Source: Anisakis pegreffii (taxonomy: Eukaryota > Nematoda > Chromadorea > Rhabditida > Anisakidae). Taken from it: a stretch of DNA of 64,000 nt. Below the pieces are notes generated by a model. The model saw nothing but the letters and a program-made list of their open reading frames with translations, searched no databases and had not been told where the DNA came from. The translations under genes and the position numbers were made by a program. Below are positions 49,501 to 57,995 of this stretch, one piece after another (position 1 is the stretch's first letter; each line of letters begins with the position of its first letter). The stretch lies in contig JAPYMA010000908.1 in NCBI GenBank assembly GCA_035041965.1, forward strand, positions 62,001 to 126,000. The letters run 5' to 3'.

Positions 49501-50305
49501 TTGACCTTCAGCGCTATTAGGACGAAAAAATGATAAAATTAAGATGCACCGCAGATTCTGTATAATCATTTGAATACTCCAAAAGGTACTCCATTTACTC
49601 ACGCTTGTCTCTAAAATACTTGACTTTGAATGCGAAACTGCAAGCATAAAAAGAAAGTTTACAACATGTCAAGACTAATAGGATCAATGACAAACGTCTT
49701 CATTAGAATAGAGGCGCAATCACATCACTCGAGCAAACATGAATTAAATTCGATTGAAGTGCGATTGCTCACTGTATTGACAAGCACATCGATGTTGCAA
49801 CAACGATGATTCGGGAACGAAATAGAATTATATAGAATTGAGCAGAAATCGAATGGCATTATTTTGTGAATGTTGAGAGGACTGCAAGAAATGCTAAATT
49901 TTGCACGCGTAGAAAATATTGTGCACTACTAATGGGACTATATCTTGAGGTGGGCGGCGATAAATGCATTAGACTGTTACCCGCTTGTGCCCGTTAAGAA
50001 TTTCTTAATGGATCTTATCATAAAATGCTTGATTGGCGTTATCAGTGAGCGCGAAACAGTGCTTGCTGGTTTAGAACCACGATTGAGATGACGCACAAGT
50101 CTTGCATATTCGCAGCATTGGGGAGGATTTGATACTGAAGAACTATGGTTAGGTTCCGGTGTTGGCTTCGTTTTGAGTAACGAATACAATGAATCGTTTG
50201 CGAATTGTACTTCCTCAGGACATGTGACCACCTGGTCGAAAAGATTATTCACCCACATGAAAACTCGCCATCGGGACACTCGTTCGTAACAGTTCTCTCA
50301 GGCAT
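40295..50305 (-). CDS. Modular-repeat gene, locus copy 2 (unknown family)
   Basis: Second copy of the locus. A likely first exon starts at ATG 50,305. Recognised exons follow: 49,237-49,395, 48,752-48,849, 48,672-48,718, 46,794-46,973 and 46,417-46,584, then cassettes 1-4 and a short terminal exon ending at 40,295. From 46,973 to 40,295 nearly all junctions keep phase and no cassette exon has a stop; the 3' border of one exon near 43.0 kb is unresolved. This makes copy 2 the better candidate for a functional gene, though with a truncated tail. The product has no recognised domain. The cassettes are charged, rich in Gln, Lys and Glu, and look like helical repeats. There is no signal peptide at the proposed start. 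Confidence 0.6.
40779..41720 (-). CDS. Cassette 4 of locus copy 2 (three exons)
   Basis: Exons 41,374-41,720 (347 nt), 41,152-41,260 (109 nt) and 40,779-40,862 (84 nt), with the standard phases and 180 residues in total. The head has MNPKDELIKIVLEITETRLE and NVLASPLAMRIIRRTF. All borders are GT..AG and the frame is intact. Confidence 0.75.
41905..43363 (-). CDS. Cassette 3 of locus copy 2 (split head)
   Basis: Exon 1a starts at 43,363 (AFYLSRMYACNENGIEGEKE, then NEKEFDENVVLSKEMLSVLD). Exon 1b is 42,638-42,822 (185 nt). They are followed by 42,427-42,535 (109 nt) and 41,905-41,988 (84 nt). The intron between the last two exons contains the hAT MITE at 42,163. The 3' border of 1a is not fixed: the frame runs to a stop near 43,000 and no donor of the right phase is clearly conserved. 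Confidence 0.65.
42163..42324 (+). mobile_element. 162-bp hAT-type MITE
   Basis: The ends are inverted (TAGTGTGG and CCACACTA) and the element is flanked by 8-bp direct repeats CTATTTAC (42,155-42,162) and CTGTTTAC (42,325-42,332), 7 of 8 identical. The related cassette introns in copy 1 show the uninterrupted site (for example TATTTACTGTG near 29,058). The 3' end has a 12-C run. No coding capacity. Confidence 0.82.
43585..44971 (-). CDS. Cassette 2 of locus copy 2 (split head)
   Basis: Exons 44,585-44,971 (387 nt, 129 codons), 44,211-44,380 (170 nt, 0 to 2), 43,803-43,914 (112 nt, 2 to 0) and 43,585-43,665 (81 nt). The head carries RFHQKCAEKMDPKD and NVLASSLAMQIIRRF. Its second half is Gln/Ser-rich. 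Exon 1b ends with a charged helix (KRLKMVHSHQKECQATIEL). Phases match at all internal junctions. Confidence 0.72.
45309..46098 (-). CDS. Cassette 1 of locus copy 2 (three exons)
   Basis: Exons 45,959-46,098 (140 nt, phase 0 in, 2 out), 45,644-45,767 (124 nt) and 45,309-45,380 (72 nt). The first exon is entered in phase 0, unlike its copy 1 counterpart (phase 2). That fits direct splicing from 46,417-46,584 and skipping of the dead exon at 46,141-46,216. Confidence 0.68.
46141..46216 (-). pseudogene. Dead exon, counterpart of 34,260-34,335
   Basis: The same 76 nt as in copy 1, but the donor GTAAGT has become GCAAAT. Including it would put the following exon into a frame with an early TAA; skipping it keeps the frame open. 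A GC-AG intron cannot be excluded but would break the protein. Confidence 0.6.
46417..46584 (-). CDS. Gln/Arg-rich exon of copy 2 (168 nt)
   Basis: 56 codons, phase 0 to 0, after AATTACAG and before GTGAGT. It begins PWARRRESNSINQAPLLNQP and ends KQQQSRST. Two bases longer than the copy 1 exon. Confidence 0.65.
46794..46973 (-). CDS. 180-nt exon of copy 2
   Basis: Exactly 60 codons, phase 0 to 0, with a TTAATTACAG acceptor and a GTATGT donor. The sequence is almost the same as in 34,922-35,101 and includes PNVAYDVWCRLNSDPESQF. Just upstream (46,974-47,030) the exon start and acceptor are repeated once in degenerate form. Confidence 0.65.
46974..47071. repeat. Short tandem repeat of an exon start
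   Basis: Units containing GATCAGCAAGATACTGTAAT, then a TTAAG..CT.CG segment and TTAGTGCAT, repeat the acceptor region of the 180-nt exon. Copy 1 has the same arrangement at about 35,102-35,200, and a further partial unit after the element stub. Confidence 0.65.
47080..47631 (+). mobile_element. 552-bp GC-rich hAT-like nonautonomous element
   Basis: Perfect 12-bp terminal inverted repeats (TAGTGTTCGTCG and CGACGAACACTA) flanked by GTTATAAG and GTCATGAG (6 of 8 identical). Inside are several degenerate repeats of the form GCTCCCCGACTTTTTCGCGG, which make it the most GC-rich part of the window, plus an AT-rich centre. It encodes no transposase; the long antisense frames reflect its composition. 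The copy 1 paralogue shows an unoccupied-like GTTATGAG site near 35,324. Confidence 0.85.
47767..47988 (+). mobile_element. 222-bp foldback element made of GCCTAA-GACA units
   Basis: Left arm ACCCGGTCAATCTGCCTAAA and the reverse complement of the right arm ACCGGTCACTCTGCCTAAAG match. Each arm is a chain of about 16-17-bp units GCCTAA.GACA.TTT, so the whole folds into a long imperfect hairpin. The matching place in copy 1 lacks it. Target duplication is unclear. Confidence 0.8.
48672..48849 (-). CDS. Two 5'-region exons of locus copy 2
   Basis: Exons 48,752-48,849 (98 nt) and 48,672-48,718 (47 nt), the same lengths as in copy 1. Upstream of 48,849 copy 2 has one extra base relative to copy 1, harmless only if the weak GTGACAG acceptor is really used. 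The donors are GTCAAG and GTACAT. Confidence 0.5.
49237..49395 (-). CDS. 53-residue beta-rich exon of copy 2
   Basis: 159 nt, phase 0 to 0. The peptide has WLVGWVISLKDQEIKVLRRN and ends VIGDWIAFR. Near-identity with the copy 1 exon contrasts with the decayed sequence on both sides. Confidence 0.55.
50253..50305 (-). CDS. Likely start exon of locus copy 2
   Basis: ATG at 50,305 opens MPERTVTNECPDGEFSC and reaches a GG|GTGAAT donor (phase 2). The following segment (about 50,000-50,215) is open in two frames, one of which fits phase 2 after a CCTGAG acceptor. In copy 1 the same ATG is followed by an early stop. Confidence 0.35.
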
Positions 50306-50485
50306 CCTGGCTGTAACGCTTTTTGTTCATAACTACCACGTGCTCTCCTTATCAACACCGCAAATTCGGATTGATAAAACAAACGTAGAACTGTAGAACT
50401 GCATCCATACACATAATCAACGAACTAATACGATGAAAAAAATAAATTCTACTATTCAGAAAGTAGACAAAATTAACCTGTTAAA

Positions 50486-51576
50486 CAGAACAAACTCTCG
50501 AAACAAACAATCAAACAATCATTTCGAGAATCGCCCTTACCCACTTTCTTTACTGGATATTCACCTCAGTCATATCTAATCAAACAAACAAGTAATTAAA
50601 TCCAAATCATAACTAGGCTCAGATTCAATAACACATCAATGATATTGGTGGGCAATTCGGTTGCGAACAGCGATCGGGTCTTGTCTTGGATCCACGTCTC
50701 GTAATTTCTGATTTTTCGATTTTTTTCTTCATTTTATTTCGGTAGCTCAAGGATTATCCATTATTCATCATCTGACCATATGTGCCCTCCAGATACTTTC
50801 TTGCTGCTCATCAGTGACAGCGGTCGGTCACATATACAACGACTACTAAAGTTGTGTATGCCCGAAAGGAAATAAAGATCACCTACGAAAGTGTTTCTTT
50901 ATCAGCATATTTTGTGGCAAAACCATGTTATAAAGAAGAATCATAGTGAATTATTAACACAAAAACGGTAACGCATGTGAATTTTGCGTTTTTCAGAAAT
51001 GCCACTGATCGTGAGTGTCTGTAAGTTATTGGTTGAAGAATGTTATGATATGAAGATGCGATTAAATCTTTGATGATCAATTACGTGTCAACGTTTATAA
51101 TATGCACTACATCGGCACATAGTAAACAATATATTGGCATAATACAAAGCGATCGCAAACGATACAAACAGAGTGAGGAAAAAATAAGACTGAATGAAAA
51201 AAAGTAAGAAATACAAAAGTAATACTGAACTCCAAGGCTAATACTGAACTTCTTAACTTAACTGTCGCAGTGCTTAAAGTCCGAGAGAGACGAGTTTCTC
51301 TCACATCACTTTTCCCTGTGCTTCCATTGCGAACCTGGCGCGTATATCCGTCTAACAGTTAAGACGTTTTTTTTTCAACGAAAAGGATAGAGAGGCAGAG
51401 AGCTGACAAACACAGTATCAACACTACACCACGAGTTCCCACTGGGAGTGGTGGTGGGGAGAACTAACCATTTCTGGATGATTCCAGGGTGTCGCGACCA
51501 GCGCGAAAAGCTAGCATAGAATGATGATAGTACTAAAAGAGATAGTACTTGAATCAAATAAGAAACATTATGCAAT
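50486..51576. other. No supportable gene
   Basis: Presumed upstream flank of locus copy 2. Only short frames are present. No clear TATA element or RNA gene was recognised. Confidence 0.5.
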
Positions 51577-51765
51577 GGGCCGATAGTGTACTGGTGTGCA
51601 CGCTGGGCTTTGAGGATCCGATCTGTTCAGAGGGCGTGAATTCGATTCCGCGTCGGTCCAAAATCTTTGATAAAAAGTTTAGTCTCTTTGAGGTTTGATC
51701 TCAAAGAGATAAACACGCAAGAATATCTCAATTCTTGAAATATTCAAAAAAGGGCTTAGTTTCGA
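51577..51765 (+). mobile_element. tRNA-derived SINE, plus-strand copy
   Basis: Head 51,577-51,659 (83 nt): acceptor-like stem GGGCCGA/TCGGTCC, a box A-like TAGTGTACTGG, a D-arm-like GTGT..GCAC pair and a box B-like ATTCGATTCC. The anticodon stem does not pair well, so it is not a functional tRNA. The body shares AAAATCTTTGA and GGGCTTAGTTTCGAC with the 38.7-kb copy and includes a short CTCAAAGAGA palindrome-like stretch. Confidence 0.68.
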
Positions 51766-51884
51766 CACGGGACGTCAAGGGGCAATTGAGGAAATCGGAA
51801 AAGTGGTAGTATTTCGTGCATTTGTTAGAGCAGAATAGAATGCCGATTGTGTTGATGCGTTTTCTTATGGATACATTTACGTTG

Positions 51885-52400
51885 TCGGCTCTAGGCCTAA
51901 ACAAAAATCAGTTCAAGTTAGTCAGAAATATTTCGTAAGCTTTGCTAACTTTTGCTGACATTATTGTTCACGAGCAGTGATGATTGACTGAGAGAGGCTG
52001 ACATTTGGTGGAGGTTTTTTTGTTGTTGTCAAGATGAAATGACATTGTTGTGATGGTGCTCTAAACGCAGCTCAGCTCGCTCATCTGAACGTGCAGCCCT
52101 ATTGAGCAGAACTTAAATTCTTTTCTTGACTAATGTTGTGAATTGTCTGTATTCGTTGTGGTAGATTTATCAAACGTACCTTTTAGTCGTCGAATGGTCA
52201 ATTTGAGGAGATAAATTCGAATTTATTTTCGCCTAAAAATTTACCGCTCCCGTTTCATTCCATAGAATGAACTGCTTTCAGATTTTCAGTTTTTTCAGAC
52301 TTCATGCTGAGAAATAATAAGGTGGGGTAATGACGGCCTGCCAGACCATCAAAAGTAACAATGGAGGACCTGAATATGGCAACCACTGCACTACACATTA
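51885..52400 (+). repeat. Dispersed repeat, copy C
   Basis: Contains the GGCCTAAACAAAAATCAG block, a TTTCGTAAG block, a GATGAAATGACATTGTTG block and, at 52,323, TGGGGTAATGACGGCCTGCC. The blocks occur in the same order as in copy B (14.8-15.5 kb). The ends are not defined and no terminal repeats were found. Confidence 0.6.
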
Positions 52401-54509
52401 CAACAGAATTGTTAATGATCGTAATGAAGCTGTCAATATGATTACGAATGATCAGTATGCTTCATTCGTACAAATTTCCAGGAAGCCTTGGCGCACATTT
52501 GAAATGGACAAAACAGTAGTAACAACCAGAGAGATACAATGAAATCAATGTACAATCACAAACGAAAGGTTTTGACTTTGAAAAAATTTAGTCTAACGTT
52601 TCTCATCAATGGTGCAGAAATTTTACGAATAAATCAACGCTCTTTCATACAAACAAAAAAGGCAGTTCAATACGTGGCAACGATTGCACGTTTCACATTT
52701 GGGAGGCTTAAATTGAAACAGCGCCTCTTTGCATTTCAGTGCAAAATAAACATTTCCAGCTTCAAACCATGATACGTTGCATGAGAATACTTTTGCTCAA
52801 CCACATTTGATCTGTTATAGACTGATTCAGCTCTCTGAGAAAAGAGAAGAAATTAACGGAAAAATAAGGTTTAGTTTCGCATTAAAGATCGACAAAAGTC
52901 TGCGTTGGAGAGCCATACTTTAAATAACGAGAAAATATCATGAATTTAATTGAAGATATTTAGAGAAAAGATAGATCTTCATGTATGTTTCGGAATTTCA
53001 TCATGCAAAATCCGTGCAATGAATTCTAATAGGGATCATGAAAAAAAGGTGTTCAATCAAAGAATGGAATCGAGTGATAACTCACGGCAAATGAGAGCCA
53101 TCAGGGCCATGTCTCGGCACGTACATATGAGTGCTAAATATAATAGATTTGCAAGGAATATATTTCGGCAAAATCGGATGATTTCTGTTGCATAACTTCA
53201 CTGCACGGTATTGTTTTCGTGACCACTATTGCTTGACAAGTGAATAACCGAATCTGGCGGTCTATAAGAAAGTCTGTTGTTATTTTCTCTCGAAGTGTGT
53301 AACCGATTAGGGATCGTTATCTGGAAGGATTGATGATGGAGCGATAACCAATTACGTTTAGACGTTTTGTTTTTTATTGCATACGTTGGTGGTTTCGAAA
53401 ATACTTATGAATACTAGAAATCATTTGCATTCCAGTCATCTCCAAAATATCTTTCGTGGTTACATATCGGCTTCGTTTACGTTTAATTTCTTGTTAGTTT
53501 TATATTAGCCCTGCTTATTGGCTGCAAATTGATATTATGGATGATGTCGAGGAAATTAATTTATATTTGATGTCGATTTATCGCTAACTGTTTTGTTAGG
53601 GTTTGCACTGTCAACAAACGTCATCGAAATCAATAACAATGTATTTCTATAAGTATTAATCTGCTGTTTGTGTGCATGGCAGTGGCATATATCGTCATGT
53701 TCCTACCAACCGAACTGAATTCGCTTTCAAATATTGATGCAAAATGACAATCTGCAGAATATACAATCACATGTCGGAGTCATGCCTCTACTTTTACGTA
53801 GGTATCGGCATATGTCAACTTTAATCACAAGCAAGTTTATTTCCTCCCGCTTCGCTCCTTGTAAATATCAGTTTGAGGAACAACAATAAGGGTTATGAGA
53901 AACTGACCTCTTCATGTTCAATCCAGAACGCTGCCTAGAGAAGCACACAGTGATATTCTCCTGATGGGTATTTGCAGGAAGATCCAGTTAACGTTGCTTG
54001 CTGAGAAAAACGATGCAAATTCTCTCGCTGATGGTCGTAAATGTTATCTTGTAAAAATACCACTGCTGCTACGAATTCACTATTGTTGAGATTTTTCAAC
54101 GCAATGATTTTGGATGCAGCCGGATCGAGTATTGCACTGTTGACCGTCTCTAAAATAATTATGATTATTGGAAATCATTATCATTTCAGTCATATAAAAT
54201 TTTTTTTCATTCGATTCCTAATTTATCATTCCAGTCATGAAATATCCATTCCTAAATTATCCAGGCATCAAAATTTTTTCCCATCGGTGCACGATATTGG
54301 ACTACATTCGCTTGATTTCGTGCCGTCTATGGTGTCGTTCTGGTTATGAAACGAAGTTAACATAGTTATCAATATCAATGGCTTCATTTCTAGCTGTGAA
54401 CAAAGTGTGCATGGTGAAATGGAGGCGGTGTTATCAGAAAACAGTCCAAATATGTTTGCTGTTTGATGAATATATTCACTGCAGTATTTACACTGGTACA
54501 TCCATAGCA
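52401..54509. other. No supportable gene; contains a repeat at 52,905-53,060
   Basis: Short frames only. About 155 bp (52,905-53,060) resemble the last 156 bp of the window: shared GAGAAAATAT, TCATGCAAAATCC, ATGAATT and GGATCATGAAAAAAAGG blocks. The frame at 52,950-53,195 crosses this repeat. Confidence 0.55.
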
Positions 54510-54576
54510 ATGAGTATGGAGACTATCTTGATCGTTCTGCTTCTGGCAATTCATCTGTCTACAGCTGTTTTCACAG
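54510..54576 (+). CDS. Signal-peptide-like first exon of a secreted protein
   Basis: ATG at 54,510 encodes MSMETILIVLLLAIHLSTAV followed by FT, a short n-region with a 13-residue hydrophobic core and small residues at a possible cleavage site. It ends at CACAG|GTGAGC in phase 1. A BEL/Pao element is inserted 15 bp into the presumed intron. The Cys-rich exons downstream can be entered in phase 1 after TATTTTGAG, giving a joined secreted Cys-rich product. The link is inference; transcripts are unknown. Confidence 0.45.
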
Positions 54577-54591
54577 GTGAGCCTTTTTAAT

Positions 54592-55240
54592 TGTCGTGAA
54601 TCGTATGATTCACGATAAAGATGATTTCATTCATTAATTTTTTTTTCCAATGAATAAGCTATGGACAGATGTTCTATCTCTTTCAAAAGCGTATTGTAAA
54701 ATTTGTGTTGAATAATATAATCACTTTATCTATGTATTGAAATTTTTGTGTTAAGTAATTCAAGCATCTTATGAATAAGCTTCTATCTGTACCATTCAAA
54801 CGTCTCTTAACCTTTGTCTTCTCCATGAATAGGTTAAATAATTTGTATTGAATATCACACTGTGCACGTGCTCCTCCGATATCCACGTGCATTATTCGTT
54901 ACGCTAATTTCACTATAAAAGGATGATGCTTTCGTTGTTAGCATCATTCGATAGCATCGTTCGTTCAATCGTGCGTCTCGTTCGTTCGTTCGTTCGGTTA
55001 AACCAATATTCCCCAGCTCCGTTATCCTTCGACTCGATCACTCAATCGTTCGATTTCATTTCAATCTCCCGTTATCCCTCGACTCAATCACTCAATCGCT
55101 CAAGTCATTCTTTCGTTGATTATTGTTTATTTGCTGCCTGTTGCTCATAATAAATATTCGTTTCGTTGTAAATAGCGGTTCACATTCAAATACCACTAGA
55201 CGCCTACCTCCAATCAATATAATCGCCGCTAGTTACGACA
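54592..55240 (+). repeat. 5' LTR of the BEL/Pao element
   Basis: Begins TGTCGTGAATCGTATGATTC with a short hairpin and ends GTTACGACA. It contains a TATAAAA at 54,914 and two units of an about 50-bp repeat (CCGTTATCC..TCGACTC.ATCACTCAATCG) in the presumed R region. The 3' LTR has three such units. Confidence 0.9.
54914..54920 (+). promoter_or_regulatory. TATA box in the 5' LTR
   Basis: TATAAAA in the sequence CACTATAAAAGGATGATG, correctly placed before the repeat-rich presumed R region. In the 3' LTR the same site reads TCTAAAA (57,335-57,341). Confidence 0.6.
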
Positions 55241-55242
55241 TT

Positions 55243-55260
55243 TGGGGGCTGAGCCGGCGA
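55243..55260 (+). other. Candidate primer-binding site
   Basis: TGGGGGCTGAGCCGGCGA begins 2 bp after the 5' LTR, the place for a primer-binding site, and its TGG matches a tRNA 3' CCA. The start resembles the Pro-tRNA site known from gammaretroviruses; the primer tRNA cannot be fixed here. Confidence 0.5.
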
Positions 55261-55293
55261 GCGAAACCCTCGCACTATACTAATTCAATCACT

Positions 55294-56547
55294 ATGATGT
55301 CCGCTATTCAACTCCCTCTTATCAAGCAACTATCTGAGCGACTGGACGATATAATCAACGATGTCAACCCGATCAGTTGGTATTCAGAAGCAGCAACCAC
55401 GGATCTCAACGCTTATTTAAAATCAACTCAACGGCAATACGAATTATCCGAAACAAAAATCGAACGTTATATCATCGAAATATCACAATATGCAAACGAG
55501 TGGAAACAGTCAACCGAAAGCGAAACGACAACCGCTGCCGAACTCAACGCGTTCATCGAGGCTATCAAGGATCCCAAAAGTTTCTTCTCCGCAATGAATA
55601 CAGGAAAAGATATTGCTGACGAAATCAACGCAAATCTCGAAATCATTGACACCAAGTTACGTTCCACTGTAACCACTTCCTTCTCATCAATCACCGCAGG
55701 CCACTTCTCACGAAGTTGTTCCAAAAAACAACCGTTTTATTACTGTCGCAGTTCTGGCCATCACCAAGCATTGTGCAACAAGGCACAACCGCATCAACTC
55801 GTCGCAACGGGCCATCAACGCTCAATCAACAACAATCAACAATCGAACCAGCAGCTCACAATGACAGCTGCCGTCGATACAATCAATCAACGAGAAGTGG
55901 ATGTGACGCCGAAGGAGGTGAATTCCGTATTATTCGGGCAGAGAGATCCCGAACCAACCGAGCAGACGACAACTCAAACTCTGCTACCGACCGCATACGC
56001 TGAGGCTTTCAATCCAGTCAATCCTGAAGTACGGTATACGGCCGTAATATTGTTCGACAGTGGCAGCGACAACACTTACGTCACTACAGAATTGGCACAA
56101 AAGCTCAACCTGCCAACTGTCGATAGAAAATCAGTCACAATCAACGGATTCGGAGAAACCACCATTCAGAATGCTCAAACTGATATCGTCGAAGTTCAAT
56201 TATCCAGAGACAGCGAACCGATCACAATTCGTGCACTCGTCGTTCCAAAACTCACTCATCGATTACTTACCGTTGCGATGCCGTCAGAACTACTCGCGCA
56301 AAGAAACACCATTCCGCTTCTGATGCAGTCAGCACCAGCTTCAGTTTTGATCGGTGTAGATCAAATGAACGAAGTGATAAACCTGTTATCCGTGAAGAAA
56401 CTACCGTCTGGTTTCACCCTCTTAGAATCTCGTCTGGGAATGGTATTAAATAGCAGAGGCGAAACTACGCTACTCAAAAATCAAGCAGTAATCGACTCAT
56501 TCACAGTGATGACATCGACTTCAAATGATCCAGTGAAACAATTTTGA
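55294..56547 (+). CDS. BEL/Pao Gag-protease ORF (deletion form)
   Basis: Start chosen at the first ATG after the LTR (55,294); the frame is open further upstream only because it crosses the LTR. The first 130 residues are charged and helical, as in BEL/Pao Gag. A short segment with HFSRSC and FYYCRSSGHHQALC follows: the second half of one zinc knuckle joined to a second knuckle that lacks its first Cys, so part of Gag is deleted. The protease (DUF1758/A17-like) shows the catalytic DSGSDNTYVT and continues with a typical beta-rich body. The frame ends in TGA at 56,547, at the position where the family usually has a conserved Trp before an L-E..G-I motif. The downstream frame (56,560 on) is in the same phase. 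Confidence 0.85.
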   Translation: MMSAIQLPLIKQLSERLDDIINDVNPISWYSEAATTDLNAYLKSTQRQYELSETKIERYIIEISQYANEWKQSTESETTTAAELNAFIEAIKDPKSFFSAMNTGKDIADEINANLEIIDTKLRSTVTTSFSSITAGHFSRSCSKKQPFYYCRSSGHHQALCNKAQPHQLVATGHQRSINNNQQSNQQLTMTAAVDTINQREVDVTPKEVNSVLFGQRDPEPTEQTTTQTLLPTAYAEAFNPVNPEVRYTAVILFDSGSDNTYVTTELAQKLNLPTVDRKSVTINGFGETTIQNAQTDIVEVQLSRDSEPITIRALVVPKLTHRLLTVAMPSELLAQRNTIPLLMQSAPASVLIGVDQMNEVINLLSVKKLPSGFTLLESRLGMVLNSRGETTLLKNQAVIDSFTVMTSTSNDPVKQF

Positions 56548-56559
56548 AAACTGGAACTC

Positions 56560-56985
56560 ATGGGTATTACTGAAAATCCTACAATCACTGCTGACGATGT
56601 TGCCATACAGAAATTTCGAGAAGGCACCAAATATAACACTGGTGGGTACTATATTCGCTGGAGATGGAAAGAAGGCGAACGATTACTACGGGAGACGGAA
56701 TGTCAAGCTGGAAAGGCAACTGACGAGATACAACACATTCTCGACGGCATCAGCAGAAACTCAATCGTAATCACGGTCTCGGTCGTTGTAATACTAACTT
56801 TAATTGCAGGTTTGATCATCTATTGCAGATGTAAAGGACGCGCGAGCAATAGCGGGGACGTCCACATACAGATACAGGCGAACCGTGATGGGGCGCGAGA
56901 CATGGAATTGAAACCAATGCTGTCAAGGAACGATCATCCCAGCATAATTTCGCCACCCATCCCAACCGTGACGACAAATTTCTGA
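56560..56985 (+). CDS. Protease/RT-linker remnant fused to an env-like tail
   Basis: The first 38 codons continue the BEL/Pao polyprotein (a GITENP stretch, then a region before reverse transcriptase). They join directly to an unrelated segment with a 21-residue hydrophobic membrane span at about residues 69-89, a basic CRCKGR stop-transfer segment and a 50-residue cytoplasmic tail. The junction marks a deletion of the whole RT-RNaseH-integrase region and the env ectodomain. It is in the same frame as the Gag-protease ORF, separated by one TGA. Known BEL/Pao elements with env exist in nematodes. Confidence 0.7.
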   Translation: MGITENPTITADDVAIQKFREGTKYNTGGYYIRWRWKEGERLLRETECQAGKATDEIQHILDGISRNSIVITVSVVVILTLIAGLIIYCRCKGRASNSGDVHIQIQANRDGARDMELKPMLSRNDHPSIISPPIPTVTTNF

Positions 56986-57012
56986 TCCCCGGACAACTTC
57001 CGCGGTCGGGAG

Positions 57013-57695
57013 TGTCGTGAATCGTATGATTCACGATAAAGATGATTTCATTCATTAATTTTTTATTCCAATGAATAAGCTATGGACAGATGTTCTATCT
57101 CTTTCAAAAGCGTATTGTAAAATTTGTGTTGAATAATATAATCACTTTATCTAGGTATTGAAATTTTTGTATTAAGTAATTCAAGCATTTTATGAATAAG
57201 CTTCTATCTGTACCATTCAAACGTCTCTTAACCTTTGTCTTCTCCATGAATAGGTTAAATAATTTGTATTGAATATCACGCTGTGCACGTGCTCTTCCGA
57301 TATCCACATGAATTATTCGTTACGCTAATTTCACTCTAAAAGGATGATGCTTTCATTCGATAGCATCGTTCGTTCAATCGTGCGTCTCGTTCGTTCGTTC
57401 GGGTAAACCAATATTCCCCAGCTCCGTTATCCCTCGACTCGATCACTCAATCGTTCGATTTCCTTTCAATCTCCCGTTATCCCTCGACTCAATCATTCAG
57501 TCGCTCGATTTCTTCTCAGTCTCCCGTTATCCCTCGACTCAATCAGTCAATCGCTCAAGTCATTCTTTCGTTGATTATTGTTTATTTGCTGCCTGTTGCT
57601 CATAATAAATATTCGTTTCGTTGTAAATAGCGGTTCACATTCAAATACCACTAGACGCCTATCTCCAATCAATATAACCGCCGCTAGTTACGACA
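57013..57695 (+). repeat. 3' LTR of the BEL/Pao element
   Basis: 683 bp, TGTCGTGAAT...TACGACA. It is longer than the 5' LTR because of a third copy of the about 50-bp repeat, partly offset by small deletions. A short purine-rich GCGGTCGGGAG precedes it as a possible polypurine tract. Confidence 0.9.
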
Positions 57696-57769
57696 TTAAT
57701 GGTTATTCGTCTAATCTAATTTCTATAGACTTCTGGCAGAGATGGGGTTTGTTAGTTTTTAACTGTTTA

Positions 57770-57995
57770 CAGGGGTGGTTTTGTTTTTTGAAAATGTGAC
57801 AGCAAGCAACGAGTTGTCTTTACGACCTATGGACGTTTTGCGGTATGTTGGCGATGCCTTGCATGAAGATTCGTAACGAGAACTAGGCTTCATGTCATGT
57901 GTGTAAAGCCGGTAATTTTTCATGATGCTGGTTGCTCTGCTGGATTCTCACGAAATGGAGATAAATACATTTTTTTGCATGTGCTCCCTTAACTT
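57770..57995 (+). pseudogene. Degenerate relative of the Cys-rich exon
   Basis: Near 57,900-57,970 two frames resemble the Cys-rich exons: CKAGN in one frame and CSAGFSRNGDKYIF in another (compare CEAGK and CSSGF.RSR.TYIYF). An about 8-nt deletion between them breaks the frame. The upstream half is barely alignable. Confidence 0.45.

Larger units (their letters stand above)
39219..50485. repeat. Segmental tandem duplication, copy 2
   Basis: Same-orientation duplicate of 25,045-37,980. Exon lengths and order match except for one missing cassette and a shortened terminal exon. Three insertions (42,163, 47,080 and 47,767) are present only here in full form. About 1.2 kb of unrelated DNA, including the 38-kb repeat and SINE, separates the copies. 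Confidence 0.88.
54592..57695 (+). mobile_element. Internally deleted BEL/Pao LTR retrotransposon
   Basis: LTRs of 649 and 683 bp (TGTCGTGAAT...TACGACA) are flanked by the 5-bp target duplication TTAAT (54,587-54,591 and 57,696-57,700). The 1,772-bp interior keeps a gag-like N-terminus, a zinc-knuckle remnant, an aspartic protease and an env-like tail. Reverse transcriptase, RNase H and integrase are missing. It cannot move without help. LTR differences and one stop codon show it is not very recent. Confidence 0.9.
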
